DNA of 64,000 nt from Aplectana chamaeleonis (Eukaryota > Nematoda > Chromadorea > Rhabditida > Cosmocercidae). A program made the position numbers and the translations under genes. Positions 1 to 11,975 of the stretch are shown here, in pieces. The stretch is from positions 301,001 to 365,000 of the forward strand of contig JAPDOI010000149.1 in assembly GCA_029168955.1 (NCBI GenBank). Reading direction: 5' to 3'. The notes beneath the pieces are model-generated. The model saw only the letters and a list, made by a program, of their open reading frames with translations, had not been told where the DNA came from and searched no databases. The number at the start of each line of letters is the position of its first letter. Position 1 is the stretch's first letter.

Positions 1-126
1 CAATCGAAAATGGAAAAGTGTTTCATGCAAAACAGTATTACTTAGGGTACGAAGGAAAGAACTGAACCACATAAAGTAAAGAATGTCAGAGGACGGGTCC
101 ACAAAAGATTTCGTTGTAACAGCAAA

Positions 127-500
127 CAGAAACCGTTGTTGTGATATCCTCATAAGAAGGTAGATCTAGCCATCACAAGTGTGAAAATAAGTAAAAAGTT
201 GCAGAACAAACGCTCAGGAGTAAGTTATGGCTTGGTGTCCGCCCGCCCTCAATTATCTCTGAGCACCTGGCGACTACTATTTTTTTAACAGTAAAATAAA
301 AGCCGGATAAACAAGCATTAATGAAAATCTCGTTAGTTAGTGGGCCGGTCGACACCCGTAATTAGCCTTTATACCTTGTGTTTTGAGCGTTTTCCCCTCA
401 ATTTTTCGGGGTTTTTCACTTATTTTAACTCTTGTGTTGACCAAATCTACATCCTCATGGAGGGAGCTCGAAAATCGTTTTTATTGCGAACCCTGCCTCT
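127..500. mobile_element. MITE, GCAGGGTTCGCGAT family (copy A, left-truncated)
   Basis: The right end reads GCGAACCCTGCC, the inverted terminus of the copies at 4456 and 11531. The interior matches them, including a 'tagatctRgcNatcac' stretch and a later 'tgaccaaatctacat' stretch. The left terminus is missing, so this copy is truncated. It holds no coding capacity; ORFs here are by-products. Confidence 0.7.
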
Positions 501-1619
501 AAGGAGCTTGCCAAGTTCGTTTGAGATCAGTTAGAAAAGGCGTTAATGTAGGCTATTCTGGGAGCAGTGCCGCCACAGATTTTCCCGTTCGAATGTCAAC
601 TCGTTAGACGAGCCAGATGTACCCTCGCCTCGCTGCGCTGTGGTCGCTCAACAACGTTAATGTCATACGTTAGCGAAATTGGCGACAGCAAGCTCCACGC
701 ACGCCCGGACTGTGGTAGTCACGACCACGATACTGCGTACTTATTCAACTGTGCCGAAGCTACCAGCAATGCTAACTACACTGGAGCTATAAAAAAGCCG
801 TCTTGGTCGCCCAGTCCCTATGAAATCACCCATTCCGTAGCTGCCAACAAAAAGGAGATACGCAAAAAAAAGGATAATTTCACCTAGCTTTGGTAGTTCT
901 AACGGCGTTGGCTTTGTGTTATGAGCTGTGCGGGTGCGCTTACAGTCGAGGCGGATCGCATTGTCAGGTTATGCTTCCCTTGTCGCAACCACCGCGCACG
1001 TTGACGCAAACTCGGTGCACGTAGCATATGTGAACTACAAGCGAAACTGCGATCCTTGTCGATCGCAAGCTGTTATCTCAACCATCTCCACAAGCCTTTA
1101 TACTGCCTTTATCCTTGCGATTCCCCGCAGATTTCTGCCAAAATGTTTCCTCTGTATGGGGGGAAACTTGTCTCCCAACTGTTCGCTGCTGGCGAAGATC
1201 GGAAAGCAGAGCTCTTCAGATGTTCTCCCGACATCAGAACGAAAATGAATATCGATGACAAATAGTGTCTTCTACGGTCTAACCGCAATTGTACCTACTG
1301 TAAGACAACACAAAGGAAAACTAATTTTTCTGCGTGGCCCTTCATCAACACTTTTCTTTTTCATTCTGCCAGGCTGTTGTTAACAGAATAATTGTTTTGA
1401 GGAGGTCTTCAGCGAAGACATTGCGGAAAGTTTGTGGAATCACCTATCCGATTCTAAACCTTATGATGGAAAACTGATTTTGGATGAGTTTGCTCGACGT
1501 GCATCGTGTCTGTGGGGGGCATCCACCGATGTTTATGTAAGTGGTAAGTGCAATCATTGGATATAAGAAAAAATACATAGAAAATGTCCATTCAGAGTCC
1601 GTCTCGGTGCAATTGCGCG
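501..1619. other. No recognisable feature
   Basis: I see no conserved coding motif, repeat family or RNA gene here. The two open frames at 567-887 and 928-1248 have no recognisable domains and no flanking gene structure. Confidence 0.5.
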
Positions 1620-1890
1620 TAATGTACAATTCATCTCCGCAATGCCGTTCAGTCCGCAAAGTGCACGCTGATTGCGAAAGAGTGCTGCGGCGCGGCTGCG
1701 AGTAACCTCAGACAGTGATGTGGGATCACCCGGGCTGTGGGACCCCCTGGCACCAAAGGCGAAAACCGCCCGGGGGATCCCACATCACAGTCTGAGGATA
1801 CTCACAGCCGCACCGCAACACGCTTTCGCAGTGAGCGTGCACTATGCGGACTGAACGGCATTGCGGAGTTGAACGGTATAGCACAATTCA
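1620..1890. repeat. Foldback element with near-perfect inverted arms
   Basis: The left arm (about 1625-1747) and right arm (about 1772-1885) are reverse complements. Both carry CCGCAATGCCGTTCAGTCCG near the outside and TGATGTGGGATC near the centre. The arms even encode the same MRTERHCG peptide on opposite strands, which is a shadow of the inverted repeat. About 120-bp arms with a short centre suggest a palindromic MITE. No target duplication was resolved. Confidence 0.75.
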
Positions 1891-2424
1891 TCAGATGTTG
1901 ACTGCTTACCGAATAGAAGTAAAAACGAAAACAGGAGTGAAATGTGTTCCTACATTTTCGATTTCTAGTTTTTCAACCAGCTCTGCATTTGGTGAGAGTC
2001 TGCGCCGAAGCTGCCGGCGCGGGAGCTGTTGCTGGCGACGAGGATTTTATCGGAAACCTTGTGAGCGATATGGTGAGCATTTGACTGAAATCGCACATAG
2101 CATTGTACCGTAGCGAGTCTATCTAACTACATAGCTGCAATCAGGGATGAGCTGGAATTCCGGTTTCCGATAGTTTTTGGCCTTCCGATTTCGAAAAAAG
2201 TCCTGAAAATGAGGAAAAATCACAAGTATTCACGAGACTAGAATTTTCACACTTCTGCTTGCAAGATCATTAGGGAAAAGCGCTTAATTAGAATTCGAGG
2301 TCCGTCTTTACTTCTCACAAAGCCAGGATTAACTGTATTCACATGAAATTTATTCAATAAAGAAGGATAAGCCCACGTTTTTTGGTAGGCACAGTTACCA
2401 GGGCAGGGTTAAGAATTTCGCTCA

Positions 2425-2534
2425 ACGTGTTTCCTAATTTCGATTTCCGATGGTTTTTGGCGTTCCGATTTCCGAAATTGCAAAGGCCCTTCCAATTTCC
2501 AGAATTCAGAAAAAAATTCCGCCCATCCTTGGCT
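2425..2534. repeat. TTTCCGA/TTTTCTG-rich dispersed repeat, copy 1
   Basis: A pyrimidine-rich block of repeated TTTCCGA words ends in ATTCCGCCCATCCTTGG. Related blocks occur near 2147, 4285, 6468, 11041 and 13213. They share the outer word CAGGGATGWGCGGAA or its complement. Function unknown. Confidence 0.5.
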
Positions 2535-4284
2535 GCAACATGTGTGTAGGGTGGAAATGGCTAGAGGATGTATGATTGGCCCGCGGGTGAGACTAAGACC
2601 GGCCGTAGTCTTACCCGGCCGGTGTCTATCTAAGGCGCCTAATGCAGGGGCCACGAAACTGTCCTGCTTTGGACGGTCTTGTGCCTTCCGTAGTCCTACC
2701 TATTTTCACCCGTCGATTCATAGAGCAGCCATATTGGTTGGGTGGACGATGGCCGCCACATGGAGGGTATACGTCGGACTATCGTCTAATTATGACGGGG
2801 CCATGGGGCGTTTTTGTGAATACCTTCAGAGGTATTCGCAAGTTGTGGACCAATGATGAAGGAATAGCCGCGAAGTTGATATGCTAGTCGCTCGAGAAAA
2901 GTTGGACGTGATGAAAAAATGACAGACAGCAAACGTGAAAATTCACCCAAATTAGAAGAAAGGAAATTGACTCCGCGGAATCAGTCGGGCTGATACCTTA
3001 TCGGCTCGGCCTGTACTTCAGCGTGCACCAGTGCCTGAAAAGGAATGCTTTGCTGAGTTGAAATAAAACCTCTCTCAACTTTCGTATGACACTTTTCGAC
3101 CATAGCGTGCATGTTTGAAAATCATCAGCGAAATCGTATGAGGCGGTTGAACAGCTTTTCGTGTCACGAGGATAGCGAATGGATGCGCAACATGACTTGC
3201 CTTGCGAGAGTAGACTACAAATACTTGTTTACTGAATTGAATGCGGATGTATGGTTTCCGTTTTCATTTTAGTCTGACGCATGGACCGGGCGGCTGGCCG
3301 TGTGGGGTCGGCGGCCTCACTGGAGAATGGGGCTTCGATTCGCGCGGGGTGATATACCACCGCAGCCCCGTTCATTCATCAGTCTAAAGGGGTCTGCAGA
3401 GTTGCACCGCGGCGAGTCTGGCTGCGGCAGCGCAATGATGGAGAGTGGGCGAAGCCACGCAGCGGGCGATAGCAGCGACGTGTCGCGCTACAGCAGCGAC
3501 GTGGTTACCTCGCAGTGTTTTTGCCGCCGCGTCAGCAGCGACTCCCGGAGCGACGCCGTCAGCGAGCGGCGGCGGGAAATGGACACGACCATCAATCGTT
3601 TCAAGCTCCCATCTTGATTTCTTCGTGAAATCGATCTTCTGGAGGCGTAATTTTTCAAATTTCAGCTCAAATTGAGAGAAAAAGGTAGGAAAATATTTGA
3701 AACGTACACTTTTCTAGATCGATCCCGCTTTTGGTTTTTGATTTCCAGATGCATTTTTCTCTTTTTTTCCTCTTCCTCTACGTTGTCTAGTGGTGATATA
3801 TACAGGTATTAGTAAATACTGCACTACTTTTGTTTTCTTGAAATCTTTGTGTAAAGGCATAACAACTTCAGTAAACGTTAAAAACGATTTCGCTTCGCTG
3901 CATTTCACGAATGTTATTTTTCAGATATTGTTCATGGCAACTTTCTAAACATCCAAGGCATAGCAGGATAATCAAGGCAAAATGTGACGTCGGATGAGTT
4001 AGTGCGTACGCAATTGTAGATTAGCGGAACCGTAGGCAAACTCGCTGCAACTCTGCGAGGCCTTGGCGCCCAACGCCGCGGCGTGTTTCGACTCCACCAC
4101 GGACCTCTCGCTCGGCGACGTGCCGCCGGTCGCTGCAACTCTGCAGAGCTCTTAAAATGATTGCGCGAACTCTATGTAGCCTCCGCATATCGTTGTTGAA
4201 TATCCGATGCGTTACTACCATCGTTCTTGAGCATGAAGCCCATATAATAGAAATGGTCCACGAATTGGATACAGGGGTGTGCGC
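2535..4284. other. No recognisable gene; GC-rich patches
   Basis: No domain-bearing ORF is visible. Around 3385-3560 and 4030-4150 there are CpG-rich stretches sharing the word CTGCAGAGTTGCA (or its complement) with the small element at 7024. They may be decayed copies of the same repeat. Confidence 0.4.
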
Positions 4285-4370
4285 GAATTTCTGTTTCCTG
4301 TTTTCTGGCCGTTTTGGCCTTTCTGTTTTCTAATTTCTGTTTTCTGAAAAACCTGCAAAAAACAGAAAAA
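4285..4370. repeat. TTTTCTG-rich dispersed repeat, copy 2
   Basis: A run of TTTCTGTTTTCTG words with GGCCGTTTTGGCC in the middle and a complementary AAAACAGAAAA tail. It is the same family as the blocks at 6468, 11041 and 13213. Confidence 0.5.
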
Positions 4371-4455
4371 AAACGAAATCCAGATCTGTGGAACAGCGCA
4401 GCTTATCTAGTCCTTTACGAGGTACTATTTGTGTTCAATGGTGCGATTGCTGTTA

Positions 4456-4885
4456 AGGGCAGGGTTCGCGATAAAAAAGTTTATTGTGGTACTTTTTTGA
4501 GAAGGTAAGCCGGGTCTTCACAAAAGTGAAAATAAGTGGAAAGTCGAAGAAAAAACGTTCAAAAACAAGCTATTGCTGGGTCTCAGCCCACCCCCAATTC
4601 ACTAGATTTCTAAAATTGCTTGTTTTGTCGTCTTTTATTCTGCATTTAAAGTAGTTGCTGGACACCGAGAGACTACTAGCTTTTTTTTGCGGCAAAATAG
4701 AAGGCGGAAAATACGCATCTATAAAAAAACCTGTTAGTTGGGGGTGTGCGTGCACCCACCAATTAGCCGTTCTGACTTGTTTTTGTGCATTTTTATGCAA
4801 GTTCTCCCTTATTTTCACTTTTGTGATGGCCAGACCTGCATTCTTATAAAGAAAATTCAACAATCGTTTTTACCGCGAACCCTGC
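4456..4885. mobile_element. MITE, GCAGGGTTCGCGAT family (copy B)
   Basis: The left terminus GGGCAGGGTTCGCGATAAAA and right terminus CGCGAACCCTGC are inverted repeats. The interior contains the family 'caaaagtgaaaataagtgga' segment and its inverse 'ttattttcacttttgtgatg', so the element is largely self-complementary. It is non-coding. Confidence 0.75.
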
Positions 4886-4919
4886 TAACGCACTCGTAGG
4901 GTAGTACTTTGGCACAATA

Positions 4920-5301
4920 GCAGGGTCAAGCGGGGCGTTGTGTAATTTTTCAAAATCGGAGCGACCCCACCCCCACCACCATCAATTTTTCCCAAAATCC
5001 GAAATTTTTGCAATCCCTTCCGAGCCGCGATTTCTGAGCAGCTTATATTTGATTATTAAAACTATCCGACACCGAAAATTCGTTCATTAGCCGGGCTCAA
5101 GCGTCTTGAAGCTGAGCAATGCTACGATCCTTCCCTTTGGTGCCCAAAAATATCGAGAATTTTTGTGACATTTCCACCAAATTTTCATTTTTGAACTGAA
5201 ATTTCGGCGATCCCCACTACTAACCCTCATTTTCGGGCCAAATTTTTTGCGACCCCCCCCTACCTATCGTTGCGGAATTTCGCAACCCCGCTTGACCCTG
5301 C
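4920..5301. mobile_element. MITE with GCAGGGTCAAGCGGGG ends and 6-bp TSD
   Basis: The left end GCAGGGTCAAGCGGGG is repeated in inverted form as CCCCGCTTGACCCTGC. Both sides are flanked by ACAATA (4914-4919 and 5302-5307), a 6-bp target-site duplication. The inside is rich in CGACCCCACCCC-type tracts. A truncated relative lies at 62248-62434. No ORF; the mobilising family is not determinable from the sequence. Confidence 0.8.
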
Positions 5302-5463
5302 ACAATAGGGATAGCATCCCAGGGTAGAGCACGAATTCAACCTCCCCTTGTCAGCAGCTGCTGCAGTTAGTTGTTCGCAGCAGCTGCTGCACACAGCGAG
5401 GGTCTGAACCCGATGTCTTTCCTAGGATGCAACCCTTATTGTGCTGTCGTACTACCATACGGG

Positions 5464-5838
5464 CTCTGAGAGTTTTGGCTGAGCAATTGCCGATAAATAG
5501 CCACAAAATGCCTGATTTTCGCGTAATAGCCGAGAACAAGGTCATGTTCGGAAAAAAGCTGGTTGCCGCGAAATAGGCGTCAAATAATGGTCTTCGAGAA
5601 ACAGCCGCGAAAAATGCTCTCAAAGGGGAATGAAAGACGCATTTTTGAGGCAGATTTGGGTGTCAACACCGCCGTCGGTTCAACTACCCATGCTTTCTCG
5701 GTTGTTCCTCGGTTATTTCGCAAACAACATGGTCGCAGCCACCTAGCAGCCAAGAAATAATCAAGAAATACTCGAGAAACAGAAACACAGGATCAGTTGT
5801 TGAGCCTGGTGGGCTATTTCTCTGCCAAGACTCTCAGT
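5464..5838. mobile_element. Foldback MITE with GAAATAGCCG motifs, copy 1
   Basis: CTCTGAGAGTTTTGGCTGAG at the left is matched by the inverted CTCTGCCAAGACTCTCAG at the right. The interior repeatedly carries variants of the 10-mer GAAATAGCCG at irregular spacing. A second copy is at 34904-35356. Confidence 0.6.
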
Positions 5839-5848
5839 GTGTCTTTAA

Positions 5849-6304
5849 GGGCACAGGACACCCAAAAAATTATTTTTCAGATTTCATGCTTATCTTGGAG
5901 AGAGTCACGTGGTGATCACAATGGTTTCTCTGAAATCGTCCAAGACCCATTTTGAACAGAGTTATGGCTCTTCAAAGATGCCTAGATTTTGAGGGTGAAA
6001 AATTGTGGACGAGTTGTCTCAGGCCTGTATTTCTCTTCATTCGCAATCGTTGCGTGAGAGAAAGCCAGGATAAGGAGACAGTACGGTAGTGGAATGAAGA
6101 ACGGCGACTTGTTGAAAATCATCCATCCATCGAGCCGCTATCGAGTTTGAAAATCTGTTAGGGGGTCGGGCCTGTGGTAGTCGCTTATATCTCGCCTATT
6201 TGGAGGAAATGAGATCTGGCATTTGGCACGTGTTATACAGGAGGGGTCTTTTATACAATTACATGAAAATCTCAAAATTCATATCTGAGGGTGTACTGTG
6301 CGTT
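5849..6304. mobile_element. MITE, AGGCACAGT/AGGCAGTGTTCACG family (copy 1)
   Basis: It begins at TTAA|GGGCACAGGACACC and ends at GGTGTACTGTGC. The interior matches the family at 11976, 21666, 32357 and 37077: an 'aacagagttatggctc' segment, then 'tatatctcgcctattt'. The ends are less well preserved than in the other copies. Confidence 0.6.
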
Positions 6305-6467
6305 TACTGATGTTGTATCCGTCATTGACGCGTCATTGCTACTATCAATGCCTTATATGTCATCCGTGCAGTTCCGTAAATATTATATTACAAGTATGAC
6401 AAAGGTATCTAGAACTACATCCTCTCTTCACTTGAAAAGAAGTTTAAATGCAATGAGTATTTTTTCT

Positions 6468-6575
6468 GAAAATTTTCTGATTTCTGTTTTCTGGCGGTTT
6501 TGGCTTTTCTGTTTTCTGACAAACTCGATTTTCTGTTTTCTGAAAATTTTCAAAAAATTTCCGCTCATCCCTGAT
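6468..6575. repeat. TTTTCTG-rich dispersed repeat, copy 3
   Basis: Several TTTTCTGTTTTCTG words end in TTTCCGCTCATCCCTGAT, the complement of the CAGGGATG edge seen at 11045. It sits directly against the RTE fragment at 6600. Confidence 0.5.
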
Positions 6576-6599
6576 TGGATAGGGCGTCCTTTAACACGT

Positions 6600-7015
6600 A
6601 CCACCATTGAGAGCCTTCGACAGGCCCCATCTGCTTGAATTTGACTTAACGAAGATGAGTTCCATAGGCTGCTAAGTATTTCGAAACGAGAGGTTTGCGG
6701 TTTCATGCTGGTTTCGCCGAATAGAACAGTGCCGTCGGCGTACTCCAGGTCAACCAGGGAGCGTCTCAATGGTGATAAGGATGAGGTGATAGGAAACGTT
6801 TCTGCTTGCAACTCTACGCATGATGTCATCAGCTTCAAAGTTGAGTAGAAAAGGTCCTGCTACAGCTCCTTGCCTTACTCCTGTTTTCACCTCGAAAGCT
6901 GACGTAAATCCGGCAGGCGTATGAACCGCTGTTGTTGTTCCTTTGTTCATGTTTTTTTGATTAGTCGAACCTATTTTTCCGAGATTATCAGCACCCAAAG
7001 CGTTGATCAACTGAT
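6600..7015 (-). pseudogene. RTE-type non-LTR reverse transcriptase fragment
   Basis: Part of the palm domain of an RTE-like LINE. The upstream frame (7010-6750) contains VKTGVRQGAVAGPFLLNF, the conserved RT block before the catalytic motif. The downstream frame (about 6820-6600) contains DLEYADG, where the family has YADD, so one catalytic aspartate is replaced by glycine. A frameshift near 6815 separates the pieces. Both LINE ends are missing, and it is flanked by the TTTTCTG repeat and the 7024 MITE. It is a dead fragment. Confidence 0.8.
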
Positions 7016-7023
7016 CACGATGT

Positions 7024-7292
7024 TAAAAGGGGTCTGCAGAGTTGCAGCGACCGGCGAGTGGTCGCCGAGCATAAGGCTTGAAGCGGCGACAAAAAAAGTT
7101 TCTGAACGTTGTCGTCGCTGCGTCATTTGACGCTCGTTGGCATTGACGCAGGGCCGTCGCGGCTTCAAAACACTGCAGTGCCCTCTAGTCGTCGATCACG
7201 CTGCGTTGGTCGCCCACATCGCCGAATGTAATCAATATTGCATCACCCAGCGTTGTTCGTTGCTGTGAGCAACTTGAACTCTGCATACCCCT
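7024..7292. mobile_element. Small MITE-like element, AGGGGTCTGCAGAGTT ends
   Basis: AGGGGTCTGCAGAGTTGCA at the left is mirrored by AACTCTGCATACCCCT at the right. The interior is CpG-rich with repeated GTCGTCG/GTCGCCG words. The left terminus recurs near 3387, and its complement near 4130. Confidence 0.5.
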
Positions 7293-8701
7293 GAAGTCGA
7301 ATGCAGCTGAGTTCCCTCGACGCTTTCACCTCGGATTGTAGAAATTGGCAGTATTTCACCTTGGGCTACGTTCCCCTGGTGCTGTCTGACTTGATCAAAC
7401 AAAGATCCTATTAAAAATAAAGGTGCTATTATTTAGAAAACAGTATATGTCTTGAGGAAGTTATTTCTCCTCCATCTTGAAAGGTTTTAGTGCAAGCAAG
7501 GTACAACTGTAGCAGCTATCGTGGAATGGAAGCAGACCGTATGTCCGAAGCTCTGCAATGCATTGCGAGATCTCGTCTTGAGCATTTTTTTCGACTACGA
7601 ATGCGTAATAGTTTGATTTAATCAACCCAGTGAGCCCGAAATCATTTTTCAAGAAGGTACGCTTTTAGGAGAACATTGAATATTGCTCAGAAATTCTGTC
7701 ACCGATGCAGATGTGGTACATACAATGCTGTCTTCCAGACCGTTTTTTCCCCAACCAGAAATCTTCCGAGGTGCTTTTTTTAGACTTATAAAGTCGTCTT
7801 TGCTATAACTGAATTGTTTCGTTTACGGGATCTGAAACGTCCTCCAAGTCGAACGTAAACCATTCCTGGACTCCGTTGTATTCGACCGCCGTGCATGGAA
7901 TCAGTGTGAATCGCTTTGAACATAATGTATTCGACTACCGAGGACCAACCATTTCCATAATCCAACTGACTGACAACAGCGTTTTCGTTTTGGTCACTGC
8001 GGACGCGTGGAGGTTAATTTGGCATTCTTCATGGTCCATTTAAACAGAAAATCATTCGAGCAGTTTCAGAAATAGCGCAAACCGCTATGGTGGACCAGAC
8101 ACTAGTCTGCTGCAAGTCTCACCGGAATTGAGACGTTTTTCTAGTCCTTCTCCGATCTATTGCAATTTCAAAATACGATCGGCTGCATTTGGACTCTCAT
8201 TCTCGGATAAACTTAAGATTGACAAAGAAATGGGAAATGTCGCCGCTATCGAGGTAATTTTTGTCGAAATTCTGTTTTACAGAACATTTTTTTTTCTGGG
8301 TTCCGTGCTGTAGTAGTCATTTTCTGTCCAGCAGGCGATGTTTAGATTTGGGGATGTGCTACTTCAAGTGCTTTCGAGGATCAACAACGACTAAGAGTAT
8401 GGCAAAATAAACAGGCTGAGAAGAACAAAAAAGTCAGTTCTCTGGAAAGATAGCCATATCACTTCCACCAAGTTCTTTTGATGGAACGTAGAGGCCGGGA
8501 AAGTACGCGAGATTTGGAGCAGATAGCAAGATGTTTGGATTGCAGTTCCCGACTTCTTTCATATCTGATCGCATACATCAACCACTACGCACCTCTTGTA
8601 TACTAGCATGTGCATTGGAATACGAACTGTGAAAGAATCTGAAATTGCGCCTCATCACGGTTCTACATTCCGGCTCCGCTCGAGGTCGCTGGAATGCTCT
8701 A
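7293..8701. other. No recognised feature; unassigned short ORF
   Basis: The 63-codon minus-strand ORF at 7461-7652 (ends in LKPFKMEEK) reads like plausible protein. It has no recognised domain, no visible partner exons and no repeat relationship in this window. It could be a host exon or chance. Nothing else was recognised. Confidence 0.35.
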
Positions 8702-8702
8702 T

Positions 8703-8765
8703 TTAAAGGCAGGGTTCACATTGAAAATTTGCCAATTTTTTTTTCGCAGGAACTTAAGCTTCTAA
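8703..8765. mobile_element. MITE end, AGGCAGGGTTCACATT (solo left terminus)
   Basis: TTTAAAGGCAGGGTTCACATTG matches the left terminus of the 11531 copy. No matching right end is found downstream, so it is a truncated copy. Confidence 0.4.
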
Positions 8766-9575
8766 GAAGAGTAAGAACGGATGTAGATGAAAAACGGCCA
8801 GCATGTGGGTGAAAATCTCGTGGACCGGCCAACCCATTGGATCACCCGCCCAAATCGTATAGCAGTTGTCCTCCGTTCGTTTCACCAGTGAAACAGGCAC
8901 CGAATTTTTCAATATCCTTTATTGCGGAAGGTTCTAACATTCCAGCATGTGCAATGGCCCATCTTATTTTTAAAAAGTTTTCGCTACAACAAACCGAAAG
9001 CAAAGTTCTTGCCTGAAAATTTTGAAGCGCAAGTCTTCAGAAAGACACCATGCGGACATAATTGAATATTTCAGAGAATTGTTTAGACAGTTTTTCTCCT
9101 GTTTTTGAGTGTTATGTGGGGAATTTTCCCTATTAACCTCTACTTAGTGGGCTTACATACTCAAAACATCGAAAACTAGAAACGGTTGTTTTAATGTGAA
9201 CACTGCCTTCAACTTTCCGAGCATAATTCTTGTACTACAATACCGCTCGTGTGTTTTAGTCGATATCAACAAGTAGAGATGGGCTGGAAAGAAGCTGACG
9301 ATGTGGGAGGCGCTAAAATTTGAATTCATTCAATCGCTCCTAATGTGCTCTACAGGCTGGTCTCAGAATTTCGCTCTGTTCATGATGACTGTCCTAAAGT
9401 CGAGTATGCGGAAAATTTGATCTGCAAGCGTGTTTCAAATTCGAATATTTGGAGAAGTCGTTTTCCAAACATGTTCCAAAGTCGAGTGAATCGGAAAAAT
9501 CTCAACACGGACACTGCTACTTATTTGAAGTCCCCTTTTCTCACCTACTCGATTGATCTTGTAAACATTCATTGC

Positions 9576-10237
9576 ATACCCGCGCTAAGCTTTGTAAAAA
9601 CTGGGAGCATTTACCAAACTTGGCAAAACCGTCCTATGCTTGTTACATTTTCAAACGAAGACTTTATTAGATTCTGAAAACGCTGTCATATATAGAAGAA
9701 GAATCTGTTTTCTTCATGATTTGAATGCAGGTGTGACAATCTCGACATTTGTGCAGGTTGAATTTCCGAACTCCTTCATTTAACCATTTGGGGTTGTCGC
9801 CACACAAGTCCGACTTTTCAGGAAGTTCTCAAGCGTGTTTAATGCAGGATTCTTAAAACACTACCTGCACGGATCTCAAGATTGCCCCACCAGCACCTAA
9901 TTCATGGAGAAAACGTAGAGGTTTCTCTTCTTCTTTTTTTTGTTAATTTCTTATTTTTTTCTATTACTTGTACAATTACCACTCAAAGTTTTGCCGCACT
10001 TTGCCGCGCGCGACGTTTTTGAGAAACGACTGCGAAAACAATTTCATTCAAAAACAAAGCGATTTCAGGGAACTTCTATCCACAAAACACATTATTACAT
10101 AGGAAACTGAGCTGTGAATATGATAGCGTTTCCAGAAACCAAAAAATGTTTGATCAATAAAGTTACAAGCATCGGACGTTTTTTTGCCACGTTTGGTAAA
10201 TGCTCCCCGTTTTTTCAAAATTTAACTCGGGTATTGT
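9576..10237. mobile_element. Foldback MITE, TACCCGCGCTAAG family (copy 1)
   Basis: The left end TACCCGCGCTAAGCTTTGTA pairs with AATTTAACTCGGGTA at the right. Inside the ends lie 'gccaaacttgg'-type words in both orientations. The copy at 25717-26382 has the same length and ends. Flanks TTGCA and TTGTA may be a diverged target duplication. No transposase is present. Confidence 0.7.
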
Positions 10238-11040
10238 ACATAATTTCTTTGAAAATACAAAGTGACAATCCCCAACATTCTTGGAGTGCACAATGCTAGG
10301 TTATAACTGCATCTTGCTATCTTGCTCCGGCTGGACGAACTTTAATCGTTTCGAAAATATAGGATAGTATTGTGTTTTAAGGTGCCTTTGCCGGGAAACT
10401 GGGATGATAATCCGGATAAGTCCATCTTGGAGATGGCAGGATTCCAGTTCTCCAATGAGAGAAAACTGATAGAAATGGAGGAACAAGCAAGACAATGCCA
10501 TTAGTATTGATGTTCTTCCTCTGTCATGTACCCTTCTCACTGTATCCATCACCTTGTTTTCACTTATTTACGTCTCTTAATGTTTGACTATTTAATCGGC
10601 GGATTTGCATATTTGTGTAGATAATAACCATGTCTTATCGTAATTGAATTGAATAACTAATAAAACAATATTTGCTCTCTGATTACAAGCCTTAAAATGT
10701 GGGAATAGGGCGAATCCAGTACAAACTGGTTTAGTTTGATTTAAGAAATGCTCTCCAACAAAATTTGAACATTACAAGAATCACCAAATATTAGGCTGAT
10801 GCATAATTATCCGGCGTTTTTTCCACAAATTTTTTAAGATTCAAACGCACTCGACTCTCGTGATCGGAGAGCTCGTGGGATACCTAGACACTTATTCTCC
10901 ACTCATTTCCAAGCTTTGTGAGGCGAACGACCGTGGATTGATTGATGTTTGAGTCCTCAGCCAACATTCGTGTTGTCAAGCCCTCGTCATCGTCCACGGC
11001 TGCCAGAAGAGCCTGATCGTCTATATCCGATGGCCGCGAT
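10238..11040. other. No recognisable feature
   Basis: AT-rich sequence. The 83-codon minus-strand ORF at 10301-10552 has no recognisable domain and no neighbours of known function. Confidence 0.4.
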
Positions 11041-11140
11041 CAGGGATGTGCGGAATTTTCTGTTTTCTGCCCATTTTTGGCCATTTTTTGTTTTCTGTAA
11101 AAAAAGGCAAAATTTGGCAGAAAACAGAAAAAAACCGTGA
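11041..11140. repeat. TTTTCTG-rich dispersed repeat, copy 4
   Basis: It starts CAGGGATGTGCGGAATTTTC, continues with TTTTCTG words and ends in a complementary GGCAGAAAACAG block. It is the best example of the family's left edge. Confidence 0.55.
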
Positions 11141-11526
11141 ACAGCGATTTGTAGCAGGATTGCTCCTTGGGCCAGAGGCCGGATTCATCGAAAGTAAGCC
11201 GAAAGATTGAGGGTTAATGCAAACTGGGGTTCTGCAGTTCTCCCACACCTAGCACTTTTACTCGCTATACTGTGATCTATCCTAGCGCTTGTGGCGCGAT
11301 GGCAGGAGGCGCTGCCGCTCGCAATGCTCGGTCGAATTCGATCCTTGCCTGAGTTCAGCCAAACCTACCATCCCTCCGAGGTCCTTGAGTTGTTAACAGA
11401 TCTATGTGGTGGAGACGAACTCACTGACTGGAAAGTCGGCTAGCCAGCAAGTCACTAAATAGCCCCAATAAGCATTCAAGCCTTTACGGATACGACGATG
11501 AATGCGCTGCGCAACCCAATAGAGAT
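11141..11526. other. No recognisable feature
   Basis: No domain, repeat family or RNA gene was recognised in this stretch. Confidence 0.4.
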
Positions 11527-11530
11527 TTAA

Positions 11531-11971
11531 AGGCAGGGTTCTCGATGAAATCGGTTGTTGTGCTATCCCCATGGAATTGTAGATCTGGCAATCACAAAAG
11601 TGAAAATAAGAAAAATTGGAGAAAAACGCTGAGGAACAAGTTATTGCATGTTGTCCTCCCGCCCCCATTTATCGAGATTTGTGTAAAAGTCTGTTCTGTC
11701 AACCTTTATTTTGCTTCTAAAGTTAATTCTGAGCATTTTTGGAGACTGCTGACTACTCTAACAGCAAAATAAAAGGCGGATAAGCAAGCATTAATGGAAA
11801 TCGCGTTAATTAGGGGGCCGGCCGACACCGGTAATTAGCCGTTATACTTTGTTTTTGAGCGTTTTTTTTCCGCGAATTTCCGGATTTTTCCCTTACTTTT
11901 ACTTTTGTGATGACCAAATCTACATTATTATGACGAGAGCTCGAAAGTTGTTTTTATCGCGAACCCTGCCT
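11531..11971. mobile_element. MITE, GCAGGGTTCTCGAT family (copy C)
   Basis: A 441-bp element with left end AGGCAGGGTTCTCGAT and right end ATCGCGAACCCTGCCT. It is flanked by TTAA at 11527-11530 and 11972-11975. The arms carry 'tcacaaaagtgaaaataag' and its inverse. It directly abuts the next MITE through one shared TTAA. Confidence 0.85.
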
Positions 11972-11975
11972 TTAA

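Noticed and set aside
9345..9677. 110-codon ORF as a gene
   Set aside because: Its 3' third runs into the foldback MITE at 9576 and it has no recognised domain.
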